Shown piece by piece: positions 9,736-18,921 of a stretch of 64,000 bases of DNA (positions within the stretch are counted from its first letter, which is position 1; each line of letters starts with the position of its first letter). The DNA comes from Saprospiraceae bacterium (GTDB lineage: Bacteria; Bacteroidota; Bacteroidia; Chitinophagales; Saprospiraceae), in assembly GCA_020630435.1 (NCBI GenBank), contig JAHDBJ010000003.1, positions 1 to 64,000 on the forward strand. Direction: 5' to 3'. Both the position numbers and the translations under genes were made by a program. The notes beneath the pieces are model-generated. The model saw only the letters and a list, made by a program, of their open reading frames with translations, did no database searches and was not told where the DNA came from.

Positions 9736-11265
9736 TTATTTATTATTCTTCGATTCTGAAATTTCCCTATAAGTATAACTTTTTTGTACTATTTTCCAAG
9801 TTCCTTCATATTTCAATAATAAAAAATAATCCGTATAAATTCTCCAATTAGGGATTACAATTTCTACTTTTGCGGTCGCAGCATTCTTTTCATAATCAAT
9901 CGAAATTATTCGTCCAACCCGATTAGATTTTTCTCCTTTTTTAACATTTGATATATATTTTTCTCCTGATCGAATTTTCAATCTATCTTCAATTGTTACT
10001 GTATATAGATTGAAATCAGAGTGAAATGCTTTTCGTAATCTATCTGGTTCACCATTTGAAGTTCCTTCAATATAGTCTGTTAGCACTTCTGTTATTTGTT
10101 CTATTTCTGTTTTTTCTATTTTTTCCTGATAAGAATTTAAACGGTCTGAATATGTATCAAAAATAATTTTGGATATCGCATCCAATACATTTCTTCGGAG
10201 TTTTCTTTCCTCCCGATCTAAAATATATACTGAAATAGATGTGTTAATTGACGGAAAATACAACATGATTGTACCCCAAAAACCTCCATGTCCATAAGCT
10301 TTCATTCCATGGTAAGTATCTTCAGATAAACCTAAATAGTAAGGATATTGTTCTGTCTCTTTAGTTGGTATGTAAGTAAAAATCAAATTTCTAATTGAAT
10401 CGTTTTCCACAATATTCCCATTAAAAAAATGTTGAATAAATAGTGCTAAATCTTTAGTAGGACAAGCAATACCACCGCCTCCATATAAATCCCATGAAAC
10501 ATCCATATTATATGAATCCCAATCTTTTTCTCTCCAATATTGATGTACAAGTTCTTTGGTATTAATTGGTGTTTTTTCTAAGGTAGGAAACCATGTGTTT
10601 TTAATTCCCAATTCATTAAATTTAAGCAAGGTTCTCATTGCTTCATAAAAAGGGAGATTCGTTGAATCTTCAATTATTTCTGTCAACAGTAAATAATTTG
10701 CATCTGCATAGCTAAACTTTTCTCCAGGTTTTCCTAATGGATTTCCCACTTCTGTAGTCAGTTTCAATTGCTCGTCTCTTGTCCATCTATAGGTAGGATA
10801 TTTATCCTTATGCTCTATATAGTCTTGATTAGCATAATCTTCTATCCCACTTGTATGCGACAATAAATGTTTTACTTGAATGGCTTCCAAGTTATAACCA
10901 TCTTTTTCAAATAATTTCTTGGTTTTTTTTGATACAAGATTTTCAATAGATTGGTCAAGTGTAATTTTCTTTTCTTCTATTAGTCGAAGTATTGTAGCAG
11001 AAACATAAGTCTTGATACTACTTGCGATTAAAGCTGGTTGATTAGGGTCTAATTTTGTTTTTAATATTCTCTCAGAATATCCGCTTGCCCCACTCCATGA
11101 AATGCCCTTTTCTGGTGCTTCTACATGAACCATTATACCTACAGCATCTGGATGTGCTTGATAAATAGAATCTATGGAGAATTGAAGTTTTGCCTCTATA
11201 TTGGGTTGTGAATAAAGATTTTGTACTACTAAGTATACTAAAAAAGCCATCCAAATTTTCTTCAT
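9736..11265 (-). CDS. Beta-lactamase-fold serine hydrolase with C-terminal NTF2-like (lumazine-binding 2) domain
   Basis: A signal peptide (MKKIWMAFLVYLVVQNLYSQ) is followed by a class C beta-lactamase/D-peptidase fold. It has the SxxK motif at Ser82-Lys85 (ASSIKTYVSA), a tyrosine motif YAD at 186-188 in place of YxN (a variant seen in esterase-like members), and GHGGFWG in the position of the third motif. From about residue 395 a second domain begins (EVLTDYIEGTSNGEPDRLRKAF through YFLLLKYEGTWKIVQKSY), which matches the SnoaL/NTF2-like Lumazine_bd_2 type. The N-terminal domain probably acts as a periplasmic peptidase or esterase rather than an antibiotic resistance enzyme, since resistance enzymes keep YxN. 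The gene diverges from the DUF1772 gene. Confidence 0.85.
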   Translation of the reverse strand: MKKIWMAFLVYLVVQNLYSQPNIEAKLQFSIDSIYQAHPDAVGIMVHVEAPEKGISWSGASGYSERILKTKLDPNQPALIASSIKTYVSATILRLIEEKKITLDQSIENLVSKKTKKLFEKDGYNLEAIQVKHLLSHTSGIEDYANQDYIEHKDKYPTYRWTRDEQLKLTTEVGNPLGKPGEKFSYADANYLLLTEIIEDSTNLPFYEAMRTLLKFNELGIKNTWFPTLEKTPINTKELVHQYWREKDWDSYNMDVSWDLYGGGGIACPTKDLALFIQHFFNGNIVENDSIRNLIFTYIPTKETEQYPYYLGLSEDTYHGMKAYGHGGFWGTIMLYFPSINTSISVYILDREERKLRRNVLDAISKIIFDTYSDRLNSYQEKIEKTEIEQITEVLTDYIEGTSNGEPDRLRKAFHSDFNLYTVTIEDRLKIRSGEKYISNVKKGEKSNRVGRIISIDYEKNAATAKVEIVIPNWRIYTDYFLLLKYEGTWKIVQKSYTYREISESKNNK

Positions 11266-11632
11266 GTGATTTTGTTTATTTTTATAATGAGAGTTAACAA
11301 TATGATATACCTGCTTTGGTACACGAAACCTGATATGAATAGGTATGTTTTATTATTTTTCAATATTTACATTCTTTATTGATAAAAGTAATTTCGATGC
11401 ATCTAATTTAATTTTTTCTGTGCGGCTAAACCAATCTCTATTTATTCTTTTTCTTAATCGTTTGGCACAAAATATTTAATACTAACTTCAAACTCTGTAC
11501 TTTTTCAACAAGTCATTCTTTGAGAGAGGTTTAATATTCTAATTTACTCATCAGTAATTTTCCATTTCATCCTTCTTTTAGTTTATAATATTTTAGATTT
11601 GGCTATATCTTAATAATTTACTAAATTTTATA
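11266..11632. other. Divergent intergenic region, 367 bp
   Basis: It separates the minus-strand hydrolase from the plus-strand DUF1772 gene and must hold both promoters. It is AT-rich. I saw no exact TAnnTTTG element on either strand, no strong hairpin and no ORF worth calling. Confidence 0.4.
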
Positions 11633-12109
11633 ATGAAATCGTTTTTATTTTATTTCTCTATCGCTATTTTTTCAATTTTCATTGGTAGTCAAATTACAGA
11701 GGGGGTTCTTCTTGTTCCTTATTGGAAATCATTATCGCCAAATGATTTTTATTCATATTACAAAAAATTTGGTCCCTCTATCAGCCAATTTTATTCAATT
11801 CTAACTGTAATAGCAGCTCTAATTCCTATATCAATTTCGATTTATTGCAAACTTATCAATTCAACTGCTCTTAACCTCGCGTTATGTTCTTCTTTTTTTG
11901 CAATGCTTTTTATTGCTTGTTTTTATATCTATTTCAAAGATACCAATGAATTATTTTATCAAGGAATCCTCTCTGAGGTCGAATTAAAAAAAGAATTAGT
12001 TACTTGGAGTTATTGGCATTGGGGAAGAATTATCATAGAATTTATTTCACTCGTCTTTTTAATGTTCTCTCTGATTAAAATTCAAGGTAATTATATTCCT
12101 AGAAATTAA
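11633..12109 (+). CDS. DUF1772-like integral membrane protein
   Basis: This 158-residue protein has four predicted transmembrane helices, at about residues 4-24, 53-72, 80-100 and 128-150. The first loop IGSQITEGVLLVPYWKSL and the final WSYWHWGRIIIEF segment resemble the DUF1772 (anthrone-oxygenase-like) family, whose members often have a Trp/Arg motif before the last helix. The catalytic role in bacteria is not established. It has no close neighbours on the same strand: 184 bp separate it from the subtilase gene. Confidence 0.6.
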   Translation: MKSFLFYFSIAIFSIFIGSQITEGVLLVPYWKSLSPNDFYSYYKKFGPSISQFYSILTVIAALIPISISIYCKLINSTALNLALCSSFFAMLFIACFYIYFKDTNELFYQGILSEVELKKELVTWSYWHWGRIIIEFISLVFLMFSLIKIQGNYIPRN

Positions 12110-12293
12110 CCTTTTGCTTTTTTTATAGTTCCCAATGTACTCGTGCAACTGCTTGTAACAGACAGATTTTATTTGATTATTCGTCTTACTTTAAATAGTT
12201 TTCTATTCTTTTTAAAGAAAATTCTTCTAAAAATAGATATATTGTTATAAAATTATAATTTCAGTATATTTTTCAATAAACTTTTTCAAATTA

Positions 12294-15137
12294 ATGAAAG
12301 TCAAGTATTACCTACTCTTTATTGGATGTTTTTTTTTAAATAGCACTTTGTTTAGTCAAATAGCTCTCCAAGATTCTCTTGCATTAATTTCTATTTACAA
12401 TAAAACCAATGGATCTGAGTGGACAAATTCTTGGAACTTATCTACACCAGTAAATACTTGGTATGGAGTTTCTTTAACTGGCTCTGGAGTAAAGGTTACA
12501 CGAATTAACCTTAACAATAATAATCTACAAGGATATATTCCTGATAGTATCAATTTACTAACTGGATTGGACAAACTATTCTTGAGGTTTAACAAGATTG
12601 ACTCTATTCAAAGTTTAAATAATTTAATCAACCTTACAGCCTTAAGTGTAAATGGGAACAACCTTACAGAACTACCCAATCTTGAAGGGTTAAATAAATT
12701 ATCTGTGTTAGAAGCTACAAACAACAATCTGATAACGGTAGATAATACACTTGATGGTATAGATTTAAATGCTTTACGTTTGGGGGGGAATAATTTGTCC
12801 GAATTACCTGATATTTCTCATATGACAAGTTTAACAGAATTAAGTTGCCAATACAATCAACTTACTGGCCTACCCAACTTAGATAACTTAACTCAGTTGA
12901 CTGCTCTAGATTGTTCTTTCAATTGTATAGATAGTCTACCGAATATGTCAAATCTCACAACATTAAATAGTTTTAAAGCTCATTTTAACAAATTAACAAC
13001 TATACCTGATATTAGCAACTTATCTAATTTGACCCAGTTTTTTGTTTATGAAAACAACCTTCCAATTAATGAGCTTGAAAAATTAGCCTTATCTCCGAGC
13101 TATTCTGCCTGCGTAGGAGGAAATAATAATTGTTTCAAAATAGCATACCAAACCTTAGATAGCATCCCGATACTAGGTAATGGTCGGACGTATATAGATA
13201 GTACTTTGACTATTAGTGTAAATGAAATAGTTGGTGATAGTCTATACTATCAATGGTTTAAGGACGGTGCTCCTGTATCCGAATTATCTAGAGATACTTT
13301 TTTAACCATTGATACGATAGTGGTTCAAGATAGAGGTTTATACACTTGTAAAGCAACGAGTTCAATATTTCCTTTTGTACTTCAAGACTCTTATGATTTT
13401 GAGGTAGCAGTATATGGAGTCGATAGTTTAGGAGGCGTCTATTATCCCAATCAGTATGTTGTTCAATTTGCTAATGCCATATACGACTATGATACTAAAC
13501 AAGAACTAAGAGAAGAATTCAAAGCTACTGTTTTAGACTCTTGTATGTGTGGTCAACAATTAGAACTTTGGGAAATACCTGATACGATTAGCCTATCTAT
13601 TGATGGAGAAGTACAAAATGTCCATGATGATAATACAAAAAAGAAAAGTGCAAAGAGAAAATCCAAATTAGATGGTTGTGATTTCAATTATATTGTACGG
13701 ACAGATGGGCTTCAACAAAAGCAATCTTCTTTTGAAGATTATAACAATTTTTCTAAAAAAGAGAATGAAGGCATCAAAATTGCGATTCTAGATTCTGGTA
13801 TAGATGCTTTTGATCCAACTAGTAATCTACTAGATTATAAATGGCAAAATCCCGATGAGTTGGGTAATGATGACGATGACAATTGTTATGAAAATGACCT
13901 TCATGGTATTCATATTAAAGAACGAAATTTTTTACCTAATGATGATCATTATAATCTACATGGCAGTAATATTGCTCAATTAATATCCATTGGTCTAGAT
14001 CCGAATGATATTGAATTAATTTCTATAAAAACGCACGATAGTGAAGGTTGGGGTAGTCTATTTGAAGGGGTATGTGCGACTTATTATGCTAAAGAAAAAG
14101 GGGCTAAATTAATTAATGCAAGCTGGAGCTATCGGGGTGAACCTTCTACCATTTTATACAATGCCCTAAAATTAGATACGATCAATCAAACAGGAGCTGA
14201 AAGAAATGATGACTTTCTTTTTATTACGTCGGCTGGTAATAGCAATAAAGAGTTAGTGGATACACTTTTTTATCCTGCAGGCTATGAACATGACCATATT
14301 TTAGCCGTCATGTCTGTTGATAATGAGGATAATATTCCTATCTTTTCTAATTATGGTGTTGAACATATTGATTTAGCCGCTAGAGGTGTAAATATCCCTA
14401 GTTATTATGAAGACATCAATAACCTCAACGGTACATCAATGTCAACTGCTTATGTAACTGGCTTTGCTGCAAGATTATTAGTTTTATATCCTGATTTAGA
14501 TAACCAATCTTTAAAAGACAGCATCTTTGCTCGATTACAATATCCTCCTAGTTTAGAAGGGAAATGTAGCACAAATGGGCGCTTACCTGAATATCTTTAT
14601 GAATCTTTTCAATCTTTAATCTATGGTGTAGAAGCTAAAACCGATAGAGTGATCCTAAATTGGGAAACAACGTTTGAAGTAGATATGTTGGGTTACGACA
14701 TTGAAGGTTCTTCTAATGGAATAGATTTTACAAAGTTAGGTTACGTAACTGCTACAAACCAATCTCAAAATAAATATCAATTCATTGACTGGTGTCCCCA
14801 TGAAACGGGTGATAGATTTTATCGTTTAAAAATGATTGCGCAAGATGATGAAAAATATTCTGAACAGAAAAAAGTGTCCATTCAAGAAAATAACAGTCTT
14901 GTAACTATTCTTGGTAATGTCATAGATAAAGAATTGACAATTGTTTTTCGTGGTAGTTTTGCCGAAGGAATAATCGAACTATATGACAGTATTGGAAAAT
15001 TATATTGGAATCAAAAAATTTCTGGAGAAAAAGGTAGTCTTCAAAAAATCAATCTTGAAAGTTTATCAAAAGGTATCTATCTTGGGCGAATAATCGTCGA
15101 AGATGAGGAACAAGTATTTAAAATTCAGAAGCAATAG
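12294..15137 (+). CDS. Secreted LRR-Ig-subtilase (S8) protease with T9SS type A sorting domain
   Basis: The order of parts in the 947 residues is: signal peptide (1-21), leucine-rich repeats (about 65-265, recurring L..L....N.L..LP), an Ig-like domain (about 295-372, with YYQWFKDGAPVSE and DRGLYTCKA), a propeptide-like segment (about 380-430, GVYYPNQYVVQFANAIYDYD), a basic run KKKSAKRKSK that looks like a processing site, and the S8 catalytic domain. The triad is complete: Asp500 (AILDSGID), His556 (NLHGSNIA), Ser715 (NGTSMSTA), with oxyanion Asn649 (SAGNS). The C-terminal 80 residues (ELYDSIGKLYW to EEQVFKIQK) are a type A T9SS domain. It should act at the cell surface or be released. It overlaps the next gene, a CHAT protease, by 35 bp, so the two are co-expressed. 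LRRs attached to a subtilase suggest protein-guided substrate or partner recognition; this last point is inference. Confidence 0.9.
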   Translation: MKVKYYLLFIGCFFLNSTLFSQIALQDSLALISIYNKTNGSEWTNSWNLSTPVNTWYGVSLTGSGVKVTRINLNNNNLQGYIPDSINLLTGLDKLFLRFNKIDSIQSLNNLINLTALSVNGNNLTELPNLEGLNKLSVLEATNNNLITVDNTLDGIDLNALRLGGNNLSELPDISHMTSLTELSCQYNQLTGLPNLDNLTQLTALDCSFNCIDSLPNMSNLTTLNSFKAHFNKLTTIPDISNLSNLTQFFVYENNLPINELEKLALSPSYSACVGGNNNCFKIAYQTLDSIPILGNGRTYIDSTLTISVNEIVGDSLYYQWFKDGAPVSELSRDTFLTIDTIVVQDRGLYTCKATSSIFPFVLQDSYDFEVAVYGVDSLGGVYYPNQYVVQFANAIYDYDTKQELREEFKATVLDSCMCGQQLELWEIPDTISLSIDGEVQNVHDDNTKKKSAKRKSKLDGCDFNYIVRTDGLQQKQSSFEDYNNFSKKENEGIKIAILDSGIDAFDPTSNLLDYKWQNPDELGNDDDDNCYENDLHGIHIKERNFLPNDDHYNLHGSNIAQLISIGLDPNDIELISIKTHDSEGWGSLFEGVCATYYAKEKGAKLINASWSYRGEPSTILYNALKLDTINQTGAERNDDFLFITSAGNSNKELVDTLFYPAGYEHDHILAVMSVDNEDNIPIFSNYGVEHIDLAARGVNIPSYYEDINNLNGTSMSTAYVTGFAARLLVLYPDLDNQSLKDSIFARLQYPPSLEGKCSTNGRLPEYLYESFQSLIYGVEAKTDRVILNWETTFEVDMLGYDIEGSSNGIDFTKLGYVTATNQSQNKYQFIDWCPHETGDRFYRLKMIAQDDEKYSEQKKVSIQENNSLVTILGNVIDKELTIVFRGSFAEGIIELYDSIGKLYWNQKISGEKGSLQKINLESLSKGIYLGRIIVEDEEQVFKIQKQ

Positions 15138-18042
15138 GTTTTGTAAAAAAAATGCTATTTATATTAGATATTGTTTAGTTATATTATTGTTCAATTTATT
15201 GTCTACTTCTGCTCTCTGTCAGCAGAATCATATTGGTGATATATTAAATTCTATAACTATTGATTTCATTGAAGAAAATCCAAATAAAGTTGAACGAATA
15301 CTGCATTCTTTATTAAAAAAATATCCAAATCGAACCTTCGAACAAGATTCCATTTTAGCTGAAGCCTTACATAATTTGGCCAAAGAATATTATTATTACG
15401 ATCAGTATTCAAAATGTATAGAACTTACCAACCTTTCTCTGCTTATAAAAGAAAAAATTTATCCAAAAGAGCATTTTAGTAGAGCTAGAAGTTTATATAA
15501 TTTAGCTGTATTCTATAAGGAATTAGGAAGATATAGAAAAGCATTAAAACTAGTGGAAAATCGACAAAGGATATTGATTCAATATTATCCTGACAGTATT
15601 TTATACATTGGAAAAGGCTATCAAGAATTAGCCGATTTAAATGATGGGTTAAGTGATTTTAAACTAGCTATTGAGAATTATGATTTAGCACTATCTATTT
15701 TTGAAAAGACAGATAAAGAAGATGTAATATATGATATAAAAATAAATAAAGCTATATCCCTATATAAATACGGAAAAACAGAAGAGTCCATTAAATTTTC
15801 AAAAAAAATACTTGATTCTCTTCCCTATATATATGAAAAAACACACCTAACTAGTATTTATACTAATCTGGCCAATCTTTATGCGCAATCGAACAAACAA
15901 AAAAGTATTACATACTTAAAAAAGGCAATTGAAACGAATAAAAAATTTGGAGAATACTATACACAAATTAATATAGCTATCTATAACAACCTTGCTGTTG
16001 ACAGAATAAAATTGGGTTTATTTAATGCTGCAAAAAAAGATATAGATATCGCTTTATCCATCAGTAAAAAGGTTTATGAAGATGCGCCTTACTTTTATCA
16101 ATACGCCTCTATGTATGAGAACTATGCGGATATATATTTATCCCAAAAAAAATATAGAAACGCTATAGAAAATTTTCACCTAGCGATCCTCAACAGTACT
16201 TCTAACTTTAGAGATAGTTCTATTTACGCTAACCCTGATTTTAGCCAACATATTATTGTCGGTCCTAAAACCGACTTATTGACATATCTTCCTTCTAAAG
16301 CTCGTGGATTTAAGGCTTGGTTTGATGCAACAAACAATAAAAAATACTTAAAAGAAGCATTAAAAATTCTGCACATTACAGATAAATTAATTGATGATAT
16401 ACGCTTTGAACATCAAGAAGAAAAATCAAAACTCTATTGGCGTAAAGTCGTTTATCCTATCTATGTACAAGCAATTGAAATTGCATATTTATTAGGTGAT
16501 AATGAAGCAGCGTTTCACTTTTGTGAAAAGAGCAAAGCTATTCTTTTATTAGATGAAATCCGAGATACACAAGCAAAAGAGTTGGCTAATCTTCCAGACA
16601 GTATAGAGATGTTTATAAAAAGCAACCAAGGAAAGATATACGAAAAAGAAAAAAGTTTAGCCTACGAAGATGATATAGAACTTCGGAAAGAAATCCTTGA
16701 GCTAAAACAAAAATTACGTCATTATATCAATGAGCTTGAACAACAATATCCCAATTATTTTAAATACAAATATGATACTAAAATACTTTCTATTAATGCT
16801 GTTCAGAAGAAGTTAGAAAAACAACAAATTTTGATGGAATATTTTATAGCAGATAGTGTTCTATATTGCTTTACGATTTCCAATGAAAATTTCAATATTC
16901 ATAAACTAACTATCGACACAACATTTAGAGAACATCTCCAATCTCTTCGAACCGCAATCTCTGATTTGTCTTATGTATTGAATAATCCTGAAGAATCTAT
17001 TACTAACTATACTAAAAATGCTCGGTATTTATATGAGAAAATAATACCTGAAAATGTTAAGCAACTTATCTCCAATTCACCTAAAGAATTGTTGATCATT
17101 CCTGATGGTTTGCTCAATTATATACCTTTCGAAGCATTACTCACTAAAGAGCTAAAAACGAATCAACGTAATTTTCAAGCCTTCCCGTATCTATTATTTT
17201 CTGCTAACATTAGCTACGCCTATTCAATTAATACACTATATCAGATCAAAAATCAACAAAATCCCACAAATATTTATTTGGGAATTGCACCAAGTTATGA
17301 AAATGCAAATGAACTTCAAAATTCTTCTACCCATTCAGATACCCTAACTATGCAGCACAAATTAGGAACACTCAAAGCCAACAAAATAGAAGTTAAAGGT
17401 GTGGGGAAGATCTTAGGAGGAGATACTTGGATAGGGGAACAAGCTATAGAGAGTAGTTTTAAAAAAAATGCATTCGCTTACCAGATACTTCATCTAGCAA
17501 TGCACGCAGTTGTCAATATTGAAGATCCCATGCAATCTAAGATGATATTTACACAAGAAGACGATAATCAGAACGATAGCTATTTGAATGTTTATGAACT
17601 CAATCAGTTGAAATTACAAGCAGAATTGATTGCATTGAGTGCTTGTAGTACTGGTGATGGCAAATTAATACAAGGAGAAGGTGTAATGAGTTTAGCAAGA
17701 GCATTTATTCGTTCAGGTTGCTCTAGTACCATAATGAGCATGTGGAAAGCAGAAGACCAAGCGACTTCAACCTTAATGCAGCTCTTTTTTAAAGAATTAT
17801 ATGAAGGGAAAAAGAAAAATATTGCTTTACAAAATGCTAAAAAACAATACATTTCTCAGAAGTCATCCCTTGACGCCCATCCTGTATTTTGGTCTAATTT
17901 TGTGCTTATTGGAAATACGTCACCCATAGAGTTTATATCAAAAGGATTTTCTACAATTCAGATTGTGTTTCTGCTTTTTTCTATTCTTCTTGTACTAATT
18001 CTTGCTTATTTTTTATATAAAAAAAGGAATAAAAAATCTTAA
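15103..18042 (+). CDS. TPR-CHAT (caspase-like) protein with C-terminal membrane anchor
   Basis: A 979-residue protein. The N terminus has a basic extension followed by a signal-anchor-like stretch (YCLVILLFNLLSTSALCQ, about 24-40). TPR-like helical pairs occupy about residues 80-380. The CHAT peptidase domain covers about 700-935, with the catalytic dyad His801 (LAMHAVV) and Cys848 (LSACSTGDGK), followed by GEGVMSLARAFIRSGCSS and HPVFWSNFVLIGN. A single transmembrane helix (about 948-970) and a basic tail KKRNKKS close the protein, placing CHAT in the periplasm and the tail in the cytoplasm. The start is the only ATG near the signal-like stretch and lies inside the upstream subtilase gene (35-bp overlap). 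TPR-CHAT proteins are clan CD peptidases that are often activated by a partner; here no gasdermin or CRISPR gene is near. Target unknown. Confidence 0.85.
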   Translation: MRNKYLKFRSNRFCKKNAIYIRYCLVILLFNLLSTSALCQQNHIGDILNSITIDFIEENPNKVERILHSLLKKYPNRTFEQDSILAEALHNLAKEYYYYDQYSKCIELTNLSLLIKEKIYPKEHFSRARSLYNLAVFYKELGRYRKALKLVENRQRILIQYYPDSILYIGKGYQELADLNDGLSDFKLAIENYDLALSIFEKTDKEDVIYDIKINKAISLYKYGKTEESIKFSKKILDSLPYIYEKTHLTSIYTNLANLYAQSNKQKSITYLKKAIETNKKFGEYYTQINIAIYNNLAVDRIKLGLFNAAKKDIDIALSISKKVYEDAPYFYQYASMYENYADIYLSQKKYRNAIENFHLAILNSTSNFRDSSIYANPDFSQHIIVGPKTDLLTYLPSKARGFKAWFDATNNKKYLKEALKILHITDKLIDDIRFEHQEEKSKLYWRKVVYPIYVQAIEIAYLLGDNEAAFHFCEKSKAILLLDEIRDTQAKELANLPDSIEMFIKSNQGKIYEKEKSLAYEDDIELRKEILELKQKLRHYINELEQQYPNYFKYKYDTKILSINAVQKKLEKQQILMEYFIADSVLYCFTISNENFNIHKLTIDTTFREHLQSLRTAISDLSYVLNNPEESITNYTKNARYLYEKIIPENVKQLISNSPKELLIIPDGLLNYIPFEALLTKELKTNQRNFQAFPYLLFSANISYAYSINTLYQIKNQQNPTNIYLGIAPSYENANELQNSSTHSDTLTMQHKLGTLKANKIEVKGVGKILGGDTWIGEQAIESSFKKNAFAYQILHLAMHAVVNIEDPMQSKMIFTQEDDNQNDSYLNVYELNQLKLQAELIALSACSTGDGKLIQGEGVMSLARAFIRSGCSSTIMSMWKAEDQATSTLMQLFFKELYEGKKKNIALQNAKKQYISQKSSLDAHPVFWSNFVLIGNTSPIEFISKGFSTIQIVFLLFSILLVLILAYFLYKKRNKKS

Positions 18043-18599
18043 GCTGTTCTTACTCTACATTTTTTTGATAGAAGTATTTTTAAGGTACTAATTTCTTCCT
18101 CTGATAAATGTTCGACTCTAATACAATTTGACTGTCCTTTTTTGGTATTTATAACAAACATCCAATTTTTATTAAAAAAGCATTCATCAATATCTTCCCA
18201 TTTATAAAATATCTTTTCAGAGCGAAAGCCTTCTTCATTAAAAGAAACTTCAATTGCTCTGACTTCTTTCATTTCATCTTTGGTCAAGGTTTTGGGTAAC
18301 TTAATTATAAATTTTATCAATATAATCCATAATACTAAAAAAAGGATAAGCGTAAACAATAAGTCTAACCACCATGAGAATTGAGTGTATGTTGAAATTA
18401 AATAGTATGGCAATAAAAGCAAAAAGATTAATCCTAAAAGAATGATAAAAGTTCTTACAAAAGCAATACTTTTTTTAATAGGACTCAACTTTTTGGAAAC
18501 ATTTGTGTCATCAATGTAAAATTCATTGAATGCGTTTAACTGTTCTTCATAGGAAGAGGTTTGTATCGTTTTCCAATCTATTTTATTTTTATCAGACAT
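18039..18599 (-). CDS. Membrane protein with YcxB-like domain
   Basis: This 186-residue protein has two transmembrane helices (about 45-67 and 76-98) between a charged cytoplasmic N terminus and a C-terminal domain (about 110-180; IEVSFNEEGFRSEKIFYKWEDI, then WMFVINTKKG) resembling the YcxB-like fold. Such proteins are small envelope proteins of unknown role. It is convergent with the TPR-CHAT gene and their stop codons overlap as TTAA (18039-18042). There is no terminator between them, so opposing transcription probably interferes. Confidence 0.7.
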   Translation of the reverse strand: MSDKNKIDWKTIQTSSYEEQLNAFNEFYIDDTNVSKKLSPIKKSIAFVRTFIILLGLIFLLLLPYYLISTYTQFSWWLDLLFTLILFLVLWIILIKFIIKLPKTLTKDEMKEVRAIEVSFNEEGFRSEKIFYKWEDIDECFFNKNWMFVINTKKGQSNCIRVEHLSEEEISTLKILLSKKCRVRTA

Positions 18600-18921
18600 A
18601 GACGCAAAAATAAGAAAACAATTTCAAAATGAAATTTGACACTTTTTATAAAAAACAGATTTTTTCATCTCTAACTCTATTGATATTTTAATAATTTTCA
18701 CACTTTATTAGATTTTTTTTAAAAAAAATCATCATTTTTGCGTCTGTTTCAGAAAATAAGGCGTATACATAACTCAAACTAAATGTATGGCTATGAATAT
18801 TGAAAAATTATTTTGTACTAAAAAATGATACAAAAATCACATAGATACTAAATATACTTCAATATTTTTTGTACAAATCGCTTCAACCGAAGCATCTCAT
18901 AATTTTAAAAATTAACTTAAG
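18600..18921. other. Divergent intergenic region, 322 bp
   Basis: It lies between the YcxB-like gene (minus) and the aminotransferase gene (plus). It is extremely A/T-rich, with poly-A and poly-T runs near 18711-18729. CATTTTTG at 18733-18740 is one base from the Bacteroidota -7 consensus and faces the aminotransferase, which would give a leader of about 175 nt. There is no clear -33 element and no ORF. Confidence 0.35.

Noticed and set aside
9736-11265. Beta-lactamase-fold protein considered as an antibiotic-resistance gene
   Set aside because: The YxN motif is changed to YAD and the protein is fused to an NTF2-like domain, as in peptidase/esterase members of the fold.
15103-18042. TPR-CHAT protein considered as a CRISPR type III-E (Craspase) component
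   Set aside because: No gRAMP or Cas7-11-like gene, no cas1/cas2 and no array is in the window, and the protein has a signal-like N terminus and C-terminal anchor that fit the envelope.
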